Below, one piece after another: positions 1-5,745 of a stretch of DNA of 8,439 nt. The notes beneath the pieces are model-generated. The model did not search any database and was not told the DNA's origin. It saw only the letters and a program-made list of their open reading frames with translations. The translations under genes were made by a program, and so were the position numbers. The stretch lies in the NCBI GenBank assembly GCA_030666035.1, contig DAOUYQ010000030.1, positions 1 to 8,439 of the forward strand, read 5' to 3'. The stretch is from Microcaldota archaeon. Its GTDB lineage: Archaea > Micrarchaeota > Micrarchaeia > Anstonellales > Bilamarchaeaceae. Positions within the stretch are counted from its first letter, which is position 1. Every line of letters begins with the position of its first letter.

Positions 1-163
1 TTACCCTTCCCTTGAAATCCTTGAGCGGAGTCCCATCTTCCTGCCGAATGGATGCAAGAAACTGGTAAAGAATATTCATTGCATCGATTGCAATGGGTTT
101 TCCTGAAAAATCAGCAATTGCCGCTTTGTGCTTTATACTGAGGTCCCCCAGGTCTACCCCCAT
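1..163 (-). CDS. fen: Flap endonuclase 1 N-terminus from a possible internal start (partial)
   Basis: The ATG at 163-161 lies inside the longer MBF1 frame and begins MGVDLGDL, the expected native N-terminus of archaeal FEN1/XPG-family flap endonuclease. About 54 residues are present before the window edge, including the first metal-binding aspartate in IAIDAMN, YQFLASIRQ and DGTPLKDFKGRV. FEN1 cuts 5' flaps during Okazaki-fragment maturation and base-excision repair, bound to PCNA. In known FEN1 structures the N-terminal residues just after Met lie beside the active site, so a 161-residue extension would be awkward. That favours separate initiation here. A purine-rich GGGGA about 7 nt upstream (168-172 on this strand) could act as a ribosome-binding site. 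The catalytic core and PCNA-binding tail lie outside the window. The family call is confident; use of this start is inference. Confidence 0.6.
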   Translation of the reverse strand, partial: MGVDLGDLSIKHKAAIADFSGKPIAIDAMNILYQFLASIRQEDGTPLKDFKGRV

Positions 164-646
164 GTCTTTCCCCTTTTTCTTATTCTGCATCTCGAGCATG
201 TCCAGCAGGCTCAGCTCTTTTTTCTTGTAACTGGTCAATTCAGATGGCACCGTTCCATCTTTCACTTTTTCCAGTATCTTTACTTTAAGTGCCTTTTCCA
301 GTTTCTTCGCAGTCTCTATTGGGGGGCGGGTACGCTCATTCTCAATTTTGTCCAGGTAGCTTGCCATCTCATTGATTTGCCCTGCAAATTCCTCAATCCT
401 GAGCCCGCGCGCTTCCCTTGCCCCTCTCACTATTTTCCCATACCCCTCTATTAGGTCTTCTTCCATTCGCAGGGCTTTTGGCACCCCCCTTCCAGCCTGG
501 CTCTTGAATTCCCGTATAGGGGCATCTTCTTCAAGGGAGATTAAAATTTTCCCGTGATATGCACACCCTTTGCACGCGGCCACTTTTGCCCCTTCAACCT
601 GAATTATGAATGAAGCTTCCCGCTTTCCACACACATCACATTCCAT
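1..646 (-). CDS. MBF1-like zinc-ribbon/HTH regulator, in frame with FEN1 N-terminus (partial)
   Basis: Read from ATG at 646-644, the frame stays open to the window edge. Residues 1-161 are an archaeal multiprotein-bridging-factor-1 homologue. An N-terminal zinc ribbon has two CxxC pairs (C3/C6 and C25/C28), a linker follows, and a Cro/C1-type helix-turn-helix spans about 66-122 (EARGLRIEEFAGQI, then SYLDKIENERTRPP). A lysine-rich tail covers about 141-160. MBF1 links TATA-binding protein to regulators and, in archaea, associates with ribosomes. With no stop codon the frame continues at residue 162 into MGVDLGDL, IAIDAMNILYQFL and IRQEDGTPL, the N-terminus of flap endonuclease 1. Archaeal MBF1 usually ends near 160 residues, so this is either a true fusion, a lost stop, or an indel in the A/G-rich junction. 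The start is supported by the first CxxC lying two codons after ATG and a TATA element about 26 nt upstream. MBF1 identity is sure; the fused state is less so. Confidence 0.85.
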   Translation of the reverse strand, partial: MECDVCGKREASFIIQVEGAKVAACKGCAYHGKILISLEEDAPIREFKSQAGRGVPKALRMEEDLIEGYGKIVRGAREARGLRIEEFAGQINEMASYLDKIENERTRPPIETAKKLEKALKVKILEKVKDGTVPSELTSYKKKELSLLDMLEMQNKKKGKDMGVDLGDLSIKHKAAIADFSGKPIAIDAMNILYQFLASIRQEDGTPLKDFKGRV

Positions 647-667
647 GAAACAAATTTTCTAAGCATG

Positions 668-680
668 TATTTTTATATTG
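668..680. promoter_or_regulatory. Shared bidirectional TATA element
   Basis: The 52-bp divergent gap (647-698) contains one AT block. Read on plus it gives TTTTATATT centred near 675, about 24 nt before ATG 699. Read on minus it gives AATATAAAAATA, about 26 nt before ATG 646. Both spacings match an archaeal TATA box serving leaderless transcripts. One core element therefore probably drives both genes, although the two strands could use slightly offset registers. No second AT-rich element fits in the gap. Confidence 0.6.
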
Positions 681-698
681 TTGCTGCAAATTCTTCCC

Positions 699-2072
699 AT
701 GCATCGGCCATCTCCTTTAGATAAAGTGCTGCTAGCCATTCTTATCCTGGCTGCATTTTCGATGATATTCCTGATTCTGGAGACTGAGCTTTCAGCCCCG
801 CTCAAGTTCTTTGGGGCAATCATTGTTCTTATGGCCTCAGCCAAGGGCCTAACAATCCTGACCGGAGTCAAATCCGAATGGGGCATAATCATGCTCCGCA
901 CCAAAAAAGGAATAGAAGTAGTAAAGAAAATCGCAAAGCACGAAGAGTTTTGGAAATTTTTTGCTGACGTGGGAATCTGCCTTGCATTCGGCATCATGGG
1001 CTATTTTGTTGTCCAGAGGCCGAGAATCGGAAGGCTCAAAGTTCTCGGCACCGCAATGATTCTCCTCACATTCCTCCTGTTTTTTGTCTCCCCAATGGTT
1101 CTTCCCTTCCTCTCAATTTCTCTGGGCCTGAGCCTTGGAACCGAGAGCGGGGGCGTAACAACAACTACAGACCTCCTGGGCCCCACACTCCTTCTTTCTG
1201 CAGTTTACCTAGGTGGCCTCTCAACAATGGTAACCCTCTCAATTATTTCGTACGGCGCAACGATTCTTGGCGCAGTTATTGATACAGTTGTTTTCGGAAA
1301 AGATACAATTTCCCAAACCGCTCCCGGAGTTACATTAATCCTCCCAGGCATAAACATCCCGCTTATTGAAGGCATTCTTGCATTGGTTTTGATACTTGTT
1401 GTGCATGAGGGCGCCCACGCAGTCCTTTCTGTAATTGGAAGAATCCCCCTCCTCTCCTCAGGAATAGCCCTATTCGGGGTAATCCCTGTAGGCGCATTTG
1501 TCGAGCCTGATGAGGCGCGCCTAAATTCCAAATCCAAGAATGTGCAGACACGCGTAATTGTTGCAGGCTCCACTTCCAACCTGCTCACAGCCATAGTTTT
1601 CTTCATTCTCTTATTTGCTTTTCTTTTCATAACCGCCCCATTCAAGGAAACCGGCTGGTTTGTGCTGGAGGGAATGGAAAATGAAACAATAATCTATTCT
1701 GTAAATGGAATGGAAGTAGATGGATATGAGAAATTTGCATTGGAGCCCGGAGAAACAATAACCCTTGAAACCAACCACGGAACAATAGAAAAAACAGCAA
1801 ACCAGGACGGCAAGATTGGAATCCGCTACCTTCCCCTTTCTTCCCCGCCGTATACCCGCTACGAGTTCCCCGTATTTGGCTTCATTTTCAGATTGCTCGC
1901 ACTTGCATTCTGCCTTAATTTCATTATCGGAATTGTAAACCTGCTGCCGCTCCCCTTCTTTGATGGCTACCGCTTGCTGGAACTTAATCTGGACCATAAA
2001 TGGATACCTAAAGTAATAATGTATGTGTGCATAATCGCATTTCTTATGAACTTCCTGCCCTGGTTCTTCTAA
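699..2072 (+). CDS. Site-2 protease-type intramembrane zinc metalloprotease (M50)
   Basis: A 457-residue polytopic membrane protein of the M50/site-2 protease family, which cuts substrates inside or near the membrane (typically anti-sigma factors, regulators or signal-peptide remnants). The zinc motif HExxH is present as HEGAH at residues 236-240 within a hydrophobic helix. The conserved GSTSNLL stretch is at 290-296. The third ligand lies in LPFFDG at 418-423, the family's NPDG-like motif with Asp422. A soluble segment at about 317-378 (VNGMEVDGYEK, then PGETITLETN) between the two catalytic helices resembles the PDZ insertion of this family. Several extra N-terminal hydrophobic segments (about 10-27, 35-55, 90-105, 117-145) precede the core. 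ATG 699 is chosen because the TATA element lies about 24 nt upstream; a TTG at 678 in the same frame overlaps that TATA and is unlikely. The next gene starts 11 nt after its stop. The native substrate is unknown. Confidence 0.9.
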   Translation: MHRPSPLDKVLLAILILAAFSMIFLILETELSAPLKFFGAIIVLMASAKGLTILTGVKSEWGIIMLRTKKGIEVVKKIAKHEEFWKFFADVGICLAFGIMGYFVVQRPRIGRLKVLGTAMILLTFLLFFVSPMVLPFLSISLGLSLGTESGGVTTTTDLLGPTLLLSAVYLGGLSTMVTLSIISYGATILGAVIDTVVFGKDTISQTAPGVTLILPGINIPLIEGILALVLILVVHEGAHAVLSVIGRIPLLSSGIALFGVIPVGAFVEPDEARLNSKSKNVQTRVIVAGSTSNLLTAIVFFILLFAFLFITAPFKETGWFVLEGMENETIIYSVNGMEVDGYEKFALEPGETITLETNHGTIEKTANQDGKIGIRYLPLSSPPYTRYEFPVFGFIFRLLALAFCLNFIIGIVNLLPLPFFDGYRLLELNLDHKWIPKVIMYVCIIAFLMNFLPWFF

Positions 2073-2083
2073 AAGTGATTTTA

Positions 2084-2761
2084 ATGCCTGAATTCCAAAC
2101 TGACAGCAATGCAAAAGAAAAACTCTCGGGAATTAAAGTTGGTTACCTCCTCTTTTCTAGGATCAACGTGAAGAAAACCAATCCTAAACTTGAGGAAGTG
2201 ATGGGAGAGGCAATCTCCACTGTTTTGGGCAGATTCCCCACCCCGGAATCAATTCTAAAAGACCCTGTAGTGCAGGGCTTCAGAACCCTCTTCTCAAAAC
2301 TTGGAATCGACCCCACGAAGGAACGCCCTTCAGGAGAAGCACTAATCCGCCGGGTTTCTGCAGGAAAGGGAATTTACCGCATAAACACAGTAGTTGATGT
2401 GAATAATATGGTTTCACTCCTGAGCGGGTGCCCCTGCGGAGCTTATAATGCGGATAAAATAGAAGGAAAGATTAGCTTTATTGTAGGCAAAAAAGGCGAG
2501 AGCTACGAAGGCATAGGAGGCAAAAAACTGGATGCGGAAAACAAGCTGCTTACCAAAGATAAAATATCTGTCTTTGGAGGCCCAACAGCAGATTCGGCCC
2601 GCACTGCAATAACCCAAAATACAAAAAATGTCCTTATGCTAATCTATCTTCCCCCCACAGCCCCAGAAGACGTTTTGCTAAAGGCTATGGAACTTGCCAA
2701 AGAAAAAATGAGCCAGGTTACAGGATGCACATCTGAAGAAGCAGGCATCTATAGGGTATGA
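2084..2761 (+). CDS. B3/4 domain protein (PheRS beta-like tRNA-editing fold)
   Basis: A 225-residue stand-alone B3/4-domain protein, the fold found in the editing region of bacterial and archaeal phenylalanyl-tRNA synthetase beta chains and in small free-standing proteins (COG3382 type). Recognisable family stretches are RPSGEALIRRV at 81-91, VVDVNNMVSL at 103-112, GAYNADKIEGKI at 119-130, and YEGIGGKKLDAEN at 141-153. By analogy it may hydrolyse mischarged aminoacyl-tRNA or bind RNA, but free-standing members have no firmly assigned substrate. A Cys pair in GCPCGAYN (C116, C118) sits where relatives usually have LPVG, a small oddity that could bind metal or be structural. ATG 2084 lies 11 nt after the protease stop, preceded by a weak GTGA at 2075-2078; the two genes are probably cotranscribed. 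Longer in-frame starts would overlap the protease. It is followed by a palindrome and T-rich DNA that could end transcription. Confidence 0.88.
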   Translation: MPEFQTDSNAKEKLSGIKVGYLLFSRINVKKTNPKLEEVMGEAISTVLGRFPTPESILKDPVVQGFRTLFSKLGIDPTKERPSGEALIRRVSAGKGIYRINTVVDVNNMVSLLSGCPCGAYNADKIEGKISFIVGKKGESYEGIGGKKLDAENKLLTKDKISVFGGPTADSARTAITQNTKNVLMLIYLPPTAPEDVLLKAMELAKEKMSQVTGCTSEEAGIYRV

Positions 2762-2780
2762 GCCTTTGATTCGCGTTCTG

Positions 2781-2798
2781 AGAAATCTATAGATTTCT
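2781..2798. repeat. Perfect 18-bp palindrome
   Basis: AGAAATCTATAGATTTCT equals its own reverse complement. It lies 20 bp after the B3/4 stop and is nested between ATTCGC (2769-2774) and GCGAAT (2816-2821), which also pair. It could form an mRNA 3'-end hairpin or a dimeric protein-binding site; the position after a gene makes the 3'-end role more likely. Confidence 0.6.
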
Positions 2799-2840
2799 TC
2801 TCTTGTGCTCTTTCTGCGAATAGATATAAACAAATTTTCT

Positions 2841-2858
2841 TCCTTCCTTTATTTTTTT
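2841..2858 (+). terminator. T-rich termination region after the protease-B3/4 unit
   Basis: A pyrimidine-rich stretch ending in seven consecutive Ts (2852-2858) lies about 90 nt downstream of the B3/4 stop. Archaeal RNA polymerase terminates at oligo-T tracts, so this is the likeliest 3' end of the 699-2761 transcript. The palindrome at 2781-2798 precedes it. Confidence 0.5.
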
Positions 2859-2861
2859 ACA

Positions 2862-2908
2862 ATCTTCAAGATACTGTATTCTGGTGCAGAAGTATCTTCC
2901 AAGATACT
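2862..2908. repeat. Three-part alternating inverted repeat (AAGATACT/AGTATCTT)
   Basis: AAGATACT occurs at 2868-2875 and 2901-2908, and its reverse complement AGTATCTT at 2891-2898. The middle copy can pair with either outer copy. The left pairing is reinforced by an inner stem TTCTG/CAGAA (2879-2883 with 2887-2891 or close by). The right pairing makes a tight 7-bp hairpin with a 4-nt loop. Mutually exclusive hairpins of this kind are typical of RNA switches, though a set of protein operators would look similar. Confidence 0.5.
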
Positions 2909-2999
2909 ACTAATTTTCCATAATTAGTAGTTACCCATTTCAGTAGAGCAATATCCAATTACTAATAAAACCCAAAAAAATTAGTAGTTATTAGTAGTT
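2906..2999. repeat. TTAGTAGTT repeat cluster with two hairpins
   Basis: TTAGTAGTT occurs three times directly (2924-2932, 2981-2989, 2991-2999), the last two in tandem. ACTACTAATT at 2906-2915 pairs perfectly with AATTAGTAGT at 2922-2931 around a 6-nt loop. TACTAATAA at 2960-2968 pairs perfectly with TTATTAGTA at 2988-2996. The arrangement suggests either repeated binding sites or a folded RNA; no mobile-element ends or CRISPR-like spacing are seen. Confidence 0.55.
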
Positions 3000-3033
3000 C
3001 CAATTTTATGCAACCAAAACACCGAGTAATGTT

Positions 3034-3050
3034 GAAAAACCGTTTTTTTT
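3034..3050 (+). terminator. Oligo-T run with short dyad
   Basis: AAAAAC at 3035-3040 faces GTTTTT, and the run extends to eight Ts (3043-3050). On plus this would be a strong archaeal oligo-T terminator. There is no protein gene to its left after 2761, so it may end a short RNA that covers the hairpin cluster at 2862-2999. The source of such a transcript is inferred only. Confidence 0.35.
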
Positions 3051-3086
3051 GAGAACTTGACTGAAGATAAAACAAAACTCGTAGGC

Positions 3087-3131
3087 CATAAAGCCCGACT
3101 CCGGAGGGTTTTATGAGCAGAACACGTGCTC
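3087..3131. repeat. Two adjacent hairpins upstream of the tRNA trailer
   Basis: CATAAAGCCC (3087-3096) pairs with GGGTTTTATG (3106-3115), ten pairs including one G-U if transcribed on plus, around a 9-nt loop. GAGCA (3115-3119) then pairs with TGCTC (3127-3131). This section is more GC-rich than the DNA to its left. The fold could belong to a small RNA, but no H/ACA or C/D signature could be assigned with confidence. Confidence 0.4.
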
Positions 3132-3181
3132 AGGTTTTCTAGTAACACACAGAAGTAGCGTAACACGGGCCATGTTTTGAA

Positions 3182-3223
3182 GAAATTTTTTACCACCGGA
3201 GTACTCCAGCAGCAAAAAATTTC
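3182..3223 (-). terminator. tRNA-Val trailer: T6 terminator within a 10-bp inverted repeat
   Basis: On minus, six Ts begin 7 nt after the tRNA 3' end (3219-3214), a typical oligo-T stop for an archaeal tRNA gene. This run is one arm of a perfect 10-bp inverted repeat: GAAATTTTTT at 3182-3191 with AAAAAATTTC at 3214-3223. The loop contains the palindrome GGAGTACTCC (3198-3207). Confidence 0.5.
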
Positions 3224-3225
3224 AG

Positions 3226-3298
3226 TGAGCCCGCCCGGGATCGAACCGGGGATCTCTACCATGTCAAGGTAGCGTCTTAACCGCTGGACCACGGGCTC
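3226..3298 (-). tRNA. tRNA-Val (anticodon GAC)
   Basis: A 73-nt cloverleaf reads GUC and the other pyrimidine-ending valine codon. The acceptor stem GAGCCCG pairs perfectly with CGGGCTC, and the discriminator is A at 3226. The anticodon stem CTACC/GGTAG encloses TTGACAT, so the anticodon is GAC (3265-3263). The T stem CCCGG/CCGGG holds the loop TTCGATC. The D stem has three good pairs plus a C13-A22 mismatch, and GG is present in the D loop. The 5-nt variable loop is ordinary. CCA is not encoded: the trailer begins CTG. There is no intron in the anticodon loop. A TATA-like ATTAAAAAT on minus (3341-3333) sits about 39 nt upstream, consistent with a short leader removed by RNase P. Confidence 0.95.
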
Positions 3299-3332
3299 TT
3301 GCGAATAAGCGTAACCATTTCTACTACACAAC

Positions 3333-3341
3333 ATTTTTAAT
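3333..3341. promoter_or_regulatory. Shared TATA element for tRNA-Val and the 3363 gene
   Basis: ATTTTTAAT is the only strong AT element in the 64-bp divergent gap. On plus it is centred 26 nt before ATG 3363, right for a leaderless mRNA. On minus it reads ATTAAAAAT, placing a start about 14 nt before the tRNA 5' end. Confidence 0.5.
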
Positions 3342-3362
3342 TCTCCTCATGTTTATGCAGTT

Positions 3363-4304
3363 ATGGCGCCCAGTGGCCACCACCCCCGTTCAGGGGAAGG
3401 TGCTCCAGCTTCCAGAAGCACTCCTGGTTCTTCACAACGCGTATTGGATGAGGCCCCAACAAGCATTGCAAAAAAACTCACTAAGCTGGAGAAAACCCAG
3501 CGTACCCTCCGCATCCTCTCAGCCAGGGTAATCCAAAACAACATGCTCAACCCGGTTACAGGCACTGACCCGGCCCGTTTTGTGCTGGGAATCGTAAGTT
3601 CCATAAAGCACGCAGAAGAACGCCTTTTTGGAGAGGTGCCTATTACCCTCATTAACACAAAGAGTGCGCAGTATATCGACCCCCCAAGAAAAGAAGGGAG
3701 GAAGCAGCCTCCCCTTGTAACGAGCAATTTCCTGCTTGGGGAGCGGCTCCCCGGCACGCTTGCACAAGATCCTAAAATTTCCCAATTCATACATGATTCT
3801 TATCTGGAATTCGAAGCTTTGGAAGAAGGCGGAAAACCCCTTTATCTCTTCCCGGTTGAGGCAGGGATACAGGGAGCCCTTGCAAGAACAATCATTTCAA
3901 AAGAGCCCAAGGAAAAGCTGATAAAAAAAGAGGACTTCATGGACCTTTCTGTGCTTTCGGTATATCTTCCATTTGGCCTCAAAGAAGCAAGGGATATTCT
4001 CATAAATCATGAAGTGCACGATGGCGCGCCCCTAGACATAGACAAAATCCATGATAACCTAAATGAGGTAACGGTTGTCCAGTTTGAAGGCGCGCAGAGA
4101 AAAACCAGCCTTCCCTTTGCGATACTCAAGCTTGAAGGGGGCGCCACTTTCAGGCTTTACCCTTATGGAAATTACCCTCCAGCGAACTTGACCCCACAGG
4201 GCTGCGAAATCATCTCCTCCGGGGAAAAATACTATCTGGTTATGCCTGAAATTGTTGCCAAGCAAATGGAGCAGCAGTTAATGTCCAAGCACCTATCTCC
4301 TTAG
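3363..4304 (+). CDS. Hypothetical soluble protein, 313 aa
   Basis: Not recognised. The first ~30 residues are low-complexity (Gly, Ser, Pro, Arg rich) and probably disordered. A charged, helical segment follows at about 33-60 (SIAKKLTKLEKTQRTLRI), then a mixed alpha/beta body. The C-terminal third alternates hydrophobic strands and turns (VTVVQFEG, FAILKLEGGATFRLYPYG, KYYLVMPEIVA), suggesting a beta-rich domain. There is no signal peptide, transmembrane segment, Cys-rich site or known nucleotide-binding motif. ATG 3363 is preferred because a TATA-like element lies 26 nt upstream; the ATGs at 3349 and 3355 are in other frames. The 3' end overlaps the convergent glycosyltransferase by 12 bp, so the two may interfere with each other's transcript ends. 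Codon choice resembles neighbouring genes, giving no sign of recent transfer. Confidence 0.75.
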   Translation: MAPSGHHPRSGEGAPASRSTPGSSQRVLDEAPTSIAKKLTKLEKTQRTLRILSARVIQNNMLNPVTGTDPARFVLGIVSSIKHAEERLFGEVPITLINTKSAQYIDPPRKEGRKQPPLVTSNFLLGERLPGTLAQDPKISQFIHDSYLEFEALEEGGKPLYLFPVEAGIQGALARTIISKEPKEKLIKKEDFMDLSVLSVYLPFGLKEARDILINHEVHDGAPLDIDKIHDNLNEVTVVQFEGAQRKTSLPFAILKLEGGATFRLYPYGNYPPANLTPQGCEIISSGEKYYLVMPEIVAKQMEQQLMSKHLSP

Positions 4305-5672
4305 CAGCAAAAGCAGGGGGTTTGAGATAAAGAGCAACCCCCACCAGGCAGAAGCAATGCTATTTTCCCCCCAGGCAACCCAGAAGAATACAAACCCAAG
4401 CAGAAGCTGCAGAGTTGCCGAGAGCAGGAGTGTCCTTTTCCCAAAATCCTTAATTCCAAAAACCGTTCCAATTGTTGCAAAAATCCTGGGAATAACAAGC
4501 GAGAAGTTAAGCAGGTATGCGTAGAGCCCCACTTTCATTGAGCCCACGTATGCCTTGGAGAGTATCAGCAAGGATGCAAGTGTTGAAAACAAGTACGCAA
4601 GGGATGCGAGCTCCCCCAGCGCTACCCCCCACAATGCACACACTATTGCAATTAAGCATGCCCCCAACTGCACAATGGAAACATAGTGCAGCCCGAGTGC
4701 ATGCACCATCATAATCCCCTTTTGCTCAGCAGGGTACCTCCAGATGTTCTTTGCATACTCAGGAAGCAAAGATGTAACCCCGGAAATATATTTCATGTGC
4801 TGGGATGCAAAGCGGCTGAATTTGCTTACCGGTGCCCCCACCGCATATACTTTGGCAACATGCTCAGCGCTCCACCCCTTCCAGAAAAGCTTAAGCGAAA
4901 CAGCAACATCCTCTATTACCGAGTCAGGGAAGCCCCCAACCCCCTTGAGTGCACTCACCCTGAATATTCCGCAGGACCCGGTAAAGAGCCCAACCCCTTT
5001 CTTTGTGTTTATTGGCTGGATAAGGTTCACGAATGCAGCATTTGTATAGTTTGCCGCCTGCTCAAACAATCCATTGCCCCCGCATTCCTTGTTGGTTTGC
5101 ACAAATGCAACATCCTTTTTCCTAAAATGCCCCATTGTTTCCATGAAAAATGAGTTGTCCCCCACAACTTCATCCCCATCAAAGATTGCCATGAATTCCG
5201 CATCTGTTTCTTTCAGGAGCATATTCAGTGCCCCTGCCTTTCCCCCTTCCCTGCCTGCCCTCCGGAGCACCACCACCTCTTCTTCTTCACAGAGTTCCCG
5301 GACCTTCCCAGCATGAACCTCTTCTTCAGTATCATCCAGCACAAAAATCTCAAATTCCCCAGGGTACTCAAGTTTCTTTATGGATCTTATGCTCATCCTG
5401 AGGGTCTCTATTTCCGGCTTATATACCGGAACCGCTATTGCAACTTTCCCAGGGGCCTTCTTTATTTTTGAAATATTCTTTTCCAGTTTTTTTCCTTCTG
5501 CAAGGTATTCTGCCCCACTTAAGTTGAAAAAAAACGAGCATAATGCAATTACAAATGAGGCTGCAGCAATCGCCCTCCAGGCAGTTGCGGCATCAAGGAG
5601 CCATAAGGCTGATGCTGCCACCATTACCAGCGAAAGCAAAACAACCGAACCAATAACCAGCCTGCTGCGCAT
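4293..5672 (-). CDS. Membrane-anchored family 2 glycosyltransferase (cellulose-synthase-like)
   Basis: A 459-residue processive-type GT2 enzyme that would transfer sugars from a nucleotide sugar at the inner face of the membrane to a lipid or growing polysaccharide. Two hydrophobic segments (about 5-27 and 35-50) precede the GT-A domain at about 75-300. Motifs in order: AVPVYKP at 80-86, VLDD at 111-114, GGKAGALN at 143-150, the metal-binding DGD at 165-167, TGSCGIFR at 231-238, and the likely catalytic acid in IEDV at 253-256. The usual QxxRW is represented by QHMKY at 291-295, a variant. Four or five transmembrane segments follow from about 322 to the end (322-349, 354-375, 384-402, 415-435, 440-457). 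The start has a TGAGG-like ribosome-binding site (5681-5685 on minus) and a TATA-like element about 37 nt upstream. It converges on the 3363 gene. The substrate is unknown; surface glycan or glycolipid synthesis is the reasonable guess. Confidence 0.88.
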   Translation of the reverse strand: MRSRLVIGSVVLLSLVMVAASALWLLDAATAWRAIAAASFVIALCSFFFNLSGAEYLAEGKKLEKNISKIKKAPGKVAIAVPVYKPEIETLRMSIRSIKKLEYPGEFEIFVLDDTEEEVHAGKVRELCEEEEVVVLRRAGREGGKAGALNMLLKETDAEFMAIFDGDEVVGDNSFFMETMGHFRKKDVAFVQTNKECGGNGLFEQAANYTNAAFVNLIQPINTKKGVGLFTGSCGIFRVSALKGVGGFPDSVIEDVAVSLKLFWKGWSAEHVAKVYAVGAPVSKFSRFASQHMKYISGVTSLLPEYAKNIWRYPAEQKGIMMVHALGLHYVSIVQLGACLIAIVCALWGVALGELASLAYLFSTLASLLILSKAYVGSMKVGLYAYLLNFSLVIPRIFATIGTVFGIKDFGKRTLLLSATLQLLLGFVFFWVAWGENSIASAWWGLLFISNPLLLLLRR

Positions 5673-5703
5673 TTCTTATTCCTCAGGTTTTTCTTCCAAG
5701 ACG

Positions 5704-5715
5704 CTATTTTTAAAG
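5704..5715. promoter_or_regulatory. Shared AT-rich promoter element between glycosyltransferase and gap operon
   Basis: CTATTTTTAAAG reads TTTAAAAATAG on minus, about 37 nt before ATG 5672, and ATTTTTAAAG on plus, about 48 nt before ATG 5757. Both directions would give short leaders carrying the ribosome-binding sites seen next to each start. A second AT stretch at 5725-5735 could serve the plus direction instead. Confidence 0.45.
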
Positions 5716-5745
5716 ATTGGTGTGTTAATTATTATGTTTCTTTTT

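Larger units (their letters stand above)
2762..3225. other. Long intergenic region rich in hairpins, no credible protein gene
   Basis: These 464 bp between the B3/4 gene and tRNA-Val hold no reading frame with recognisable protein features. The 117-codon frame on minus runs through the tRNA and is not credible. The region is more AT-rich than its neighbours, especially 2820-3060, and carries several perfect inverted repeats listed separately, two oligo-T runs on plus, and a TATA-like GATATAAAC at 2823-2831. No RNase P RNA, SRP RNA, 5S rRNA or C/D-box signature was found by eye. It may hold a small structured RNA, regulatory DNA, or decayed mobile-element sequence. Confidence 0.7.

Noticed and set aside
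678..698. TTG at 678 as start of the site-2 protease
   Set aside because: It lies within the TATA-like element and would add seven residues with no support; ATG 699 has correct promoter spacing.
2027..2083. Upstream ATG for the B3/4 protein
   Set aside because: It would overlap the conserved C-terminal membrane helix of the protease and adds residues outside the family core. ATG 2084 follows the stop directly.
2906..2999. CRISPR array or insertion-sequence remnant at the TTAGTAGTT repeats
   Set aside because: Repeat units are about 9 bp with irregular spacing and no spacers of uniform size. There are no terminal inverted repeats bounding a transposase and no target duplication.
2820..3200. 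RNase P RNA, SRP RNA or C/D-box guide RNA in the gap
   Set aside because: No GAGGAAAGUC-type P4 core, no SRP domain IV motif, and no paired RUGAUGA/CUGA boxes were found by eye on either strand.
2981..3334. 117-codon reading frame on minus across the tRNA
   Set aside because: It contains the complete tRNA-Val sequence and the hairpin-rich trailer, and its composition is not protein-like.
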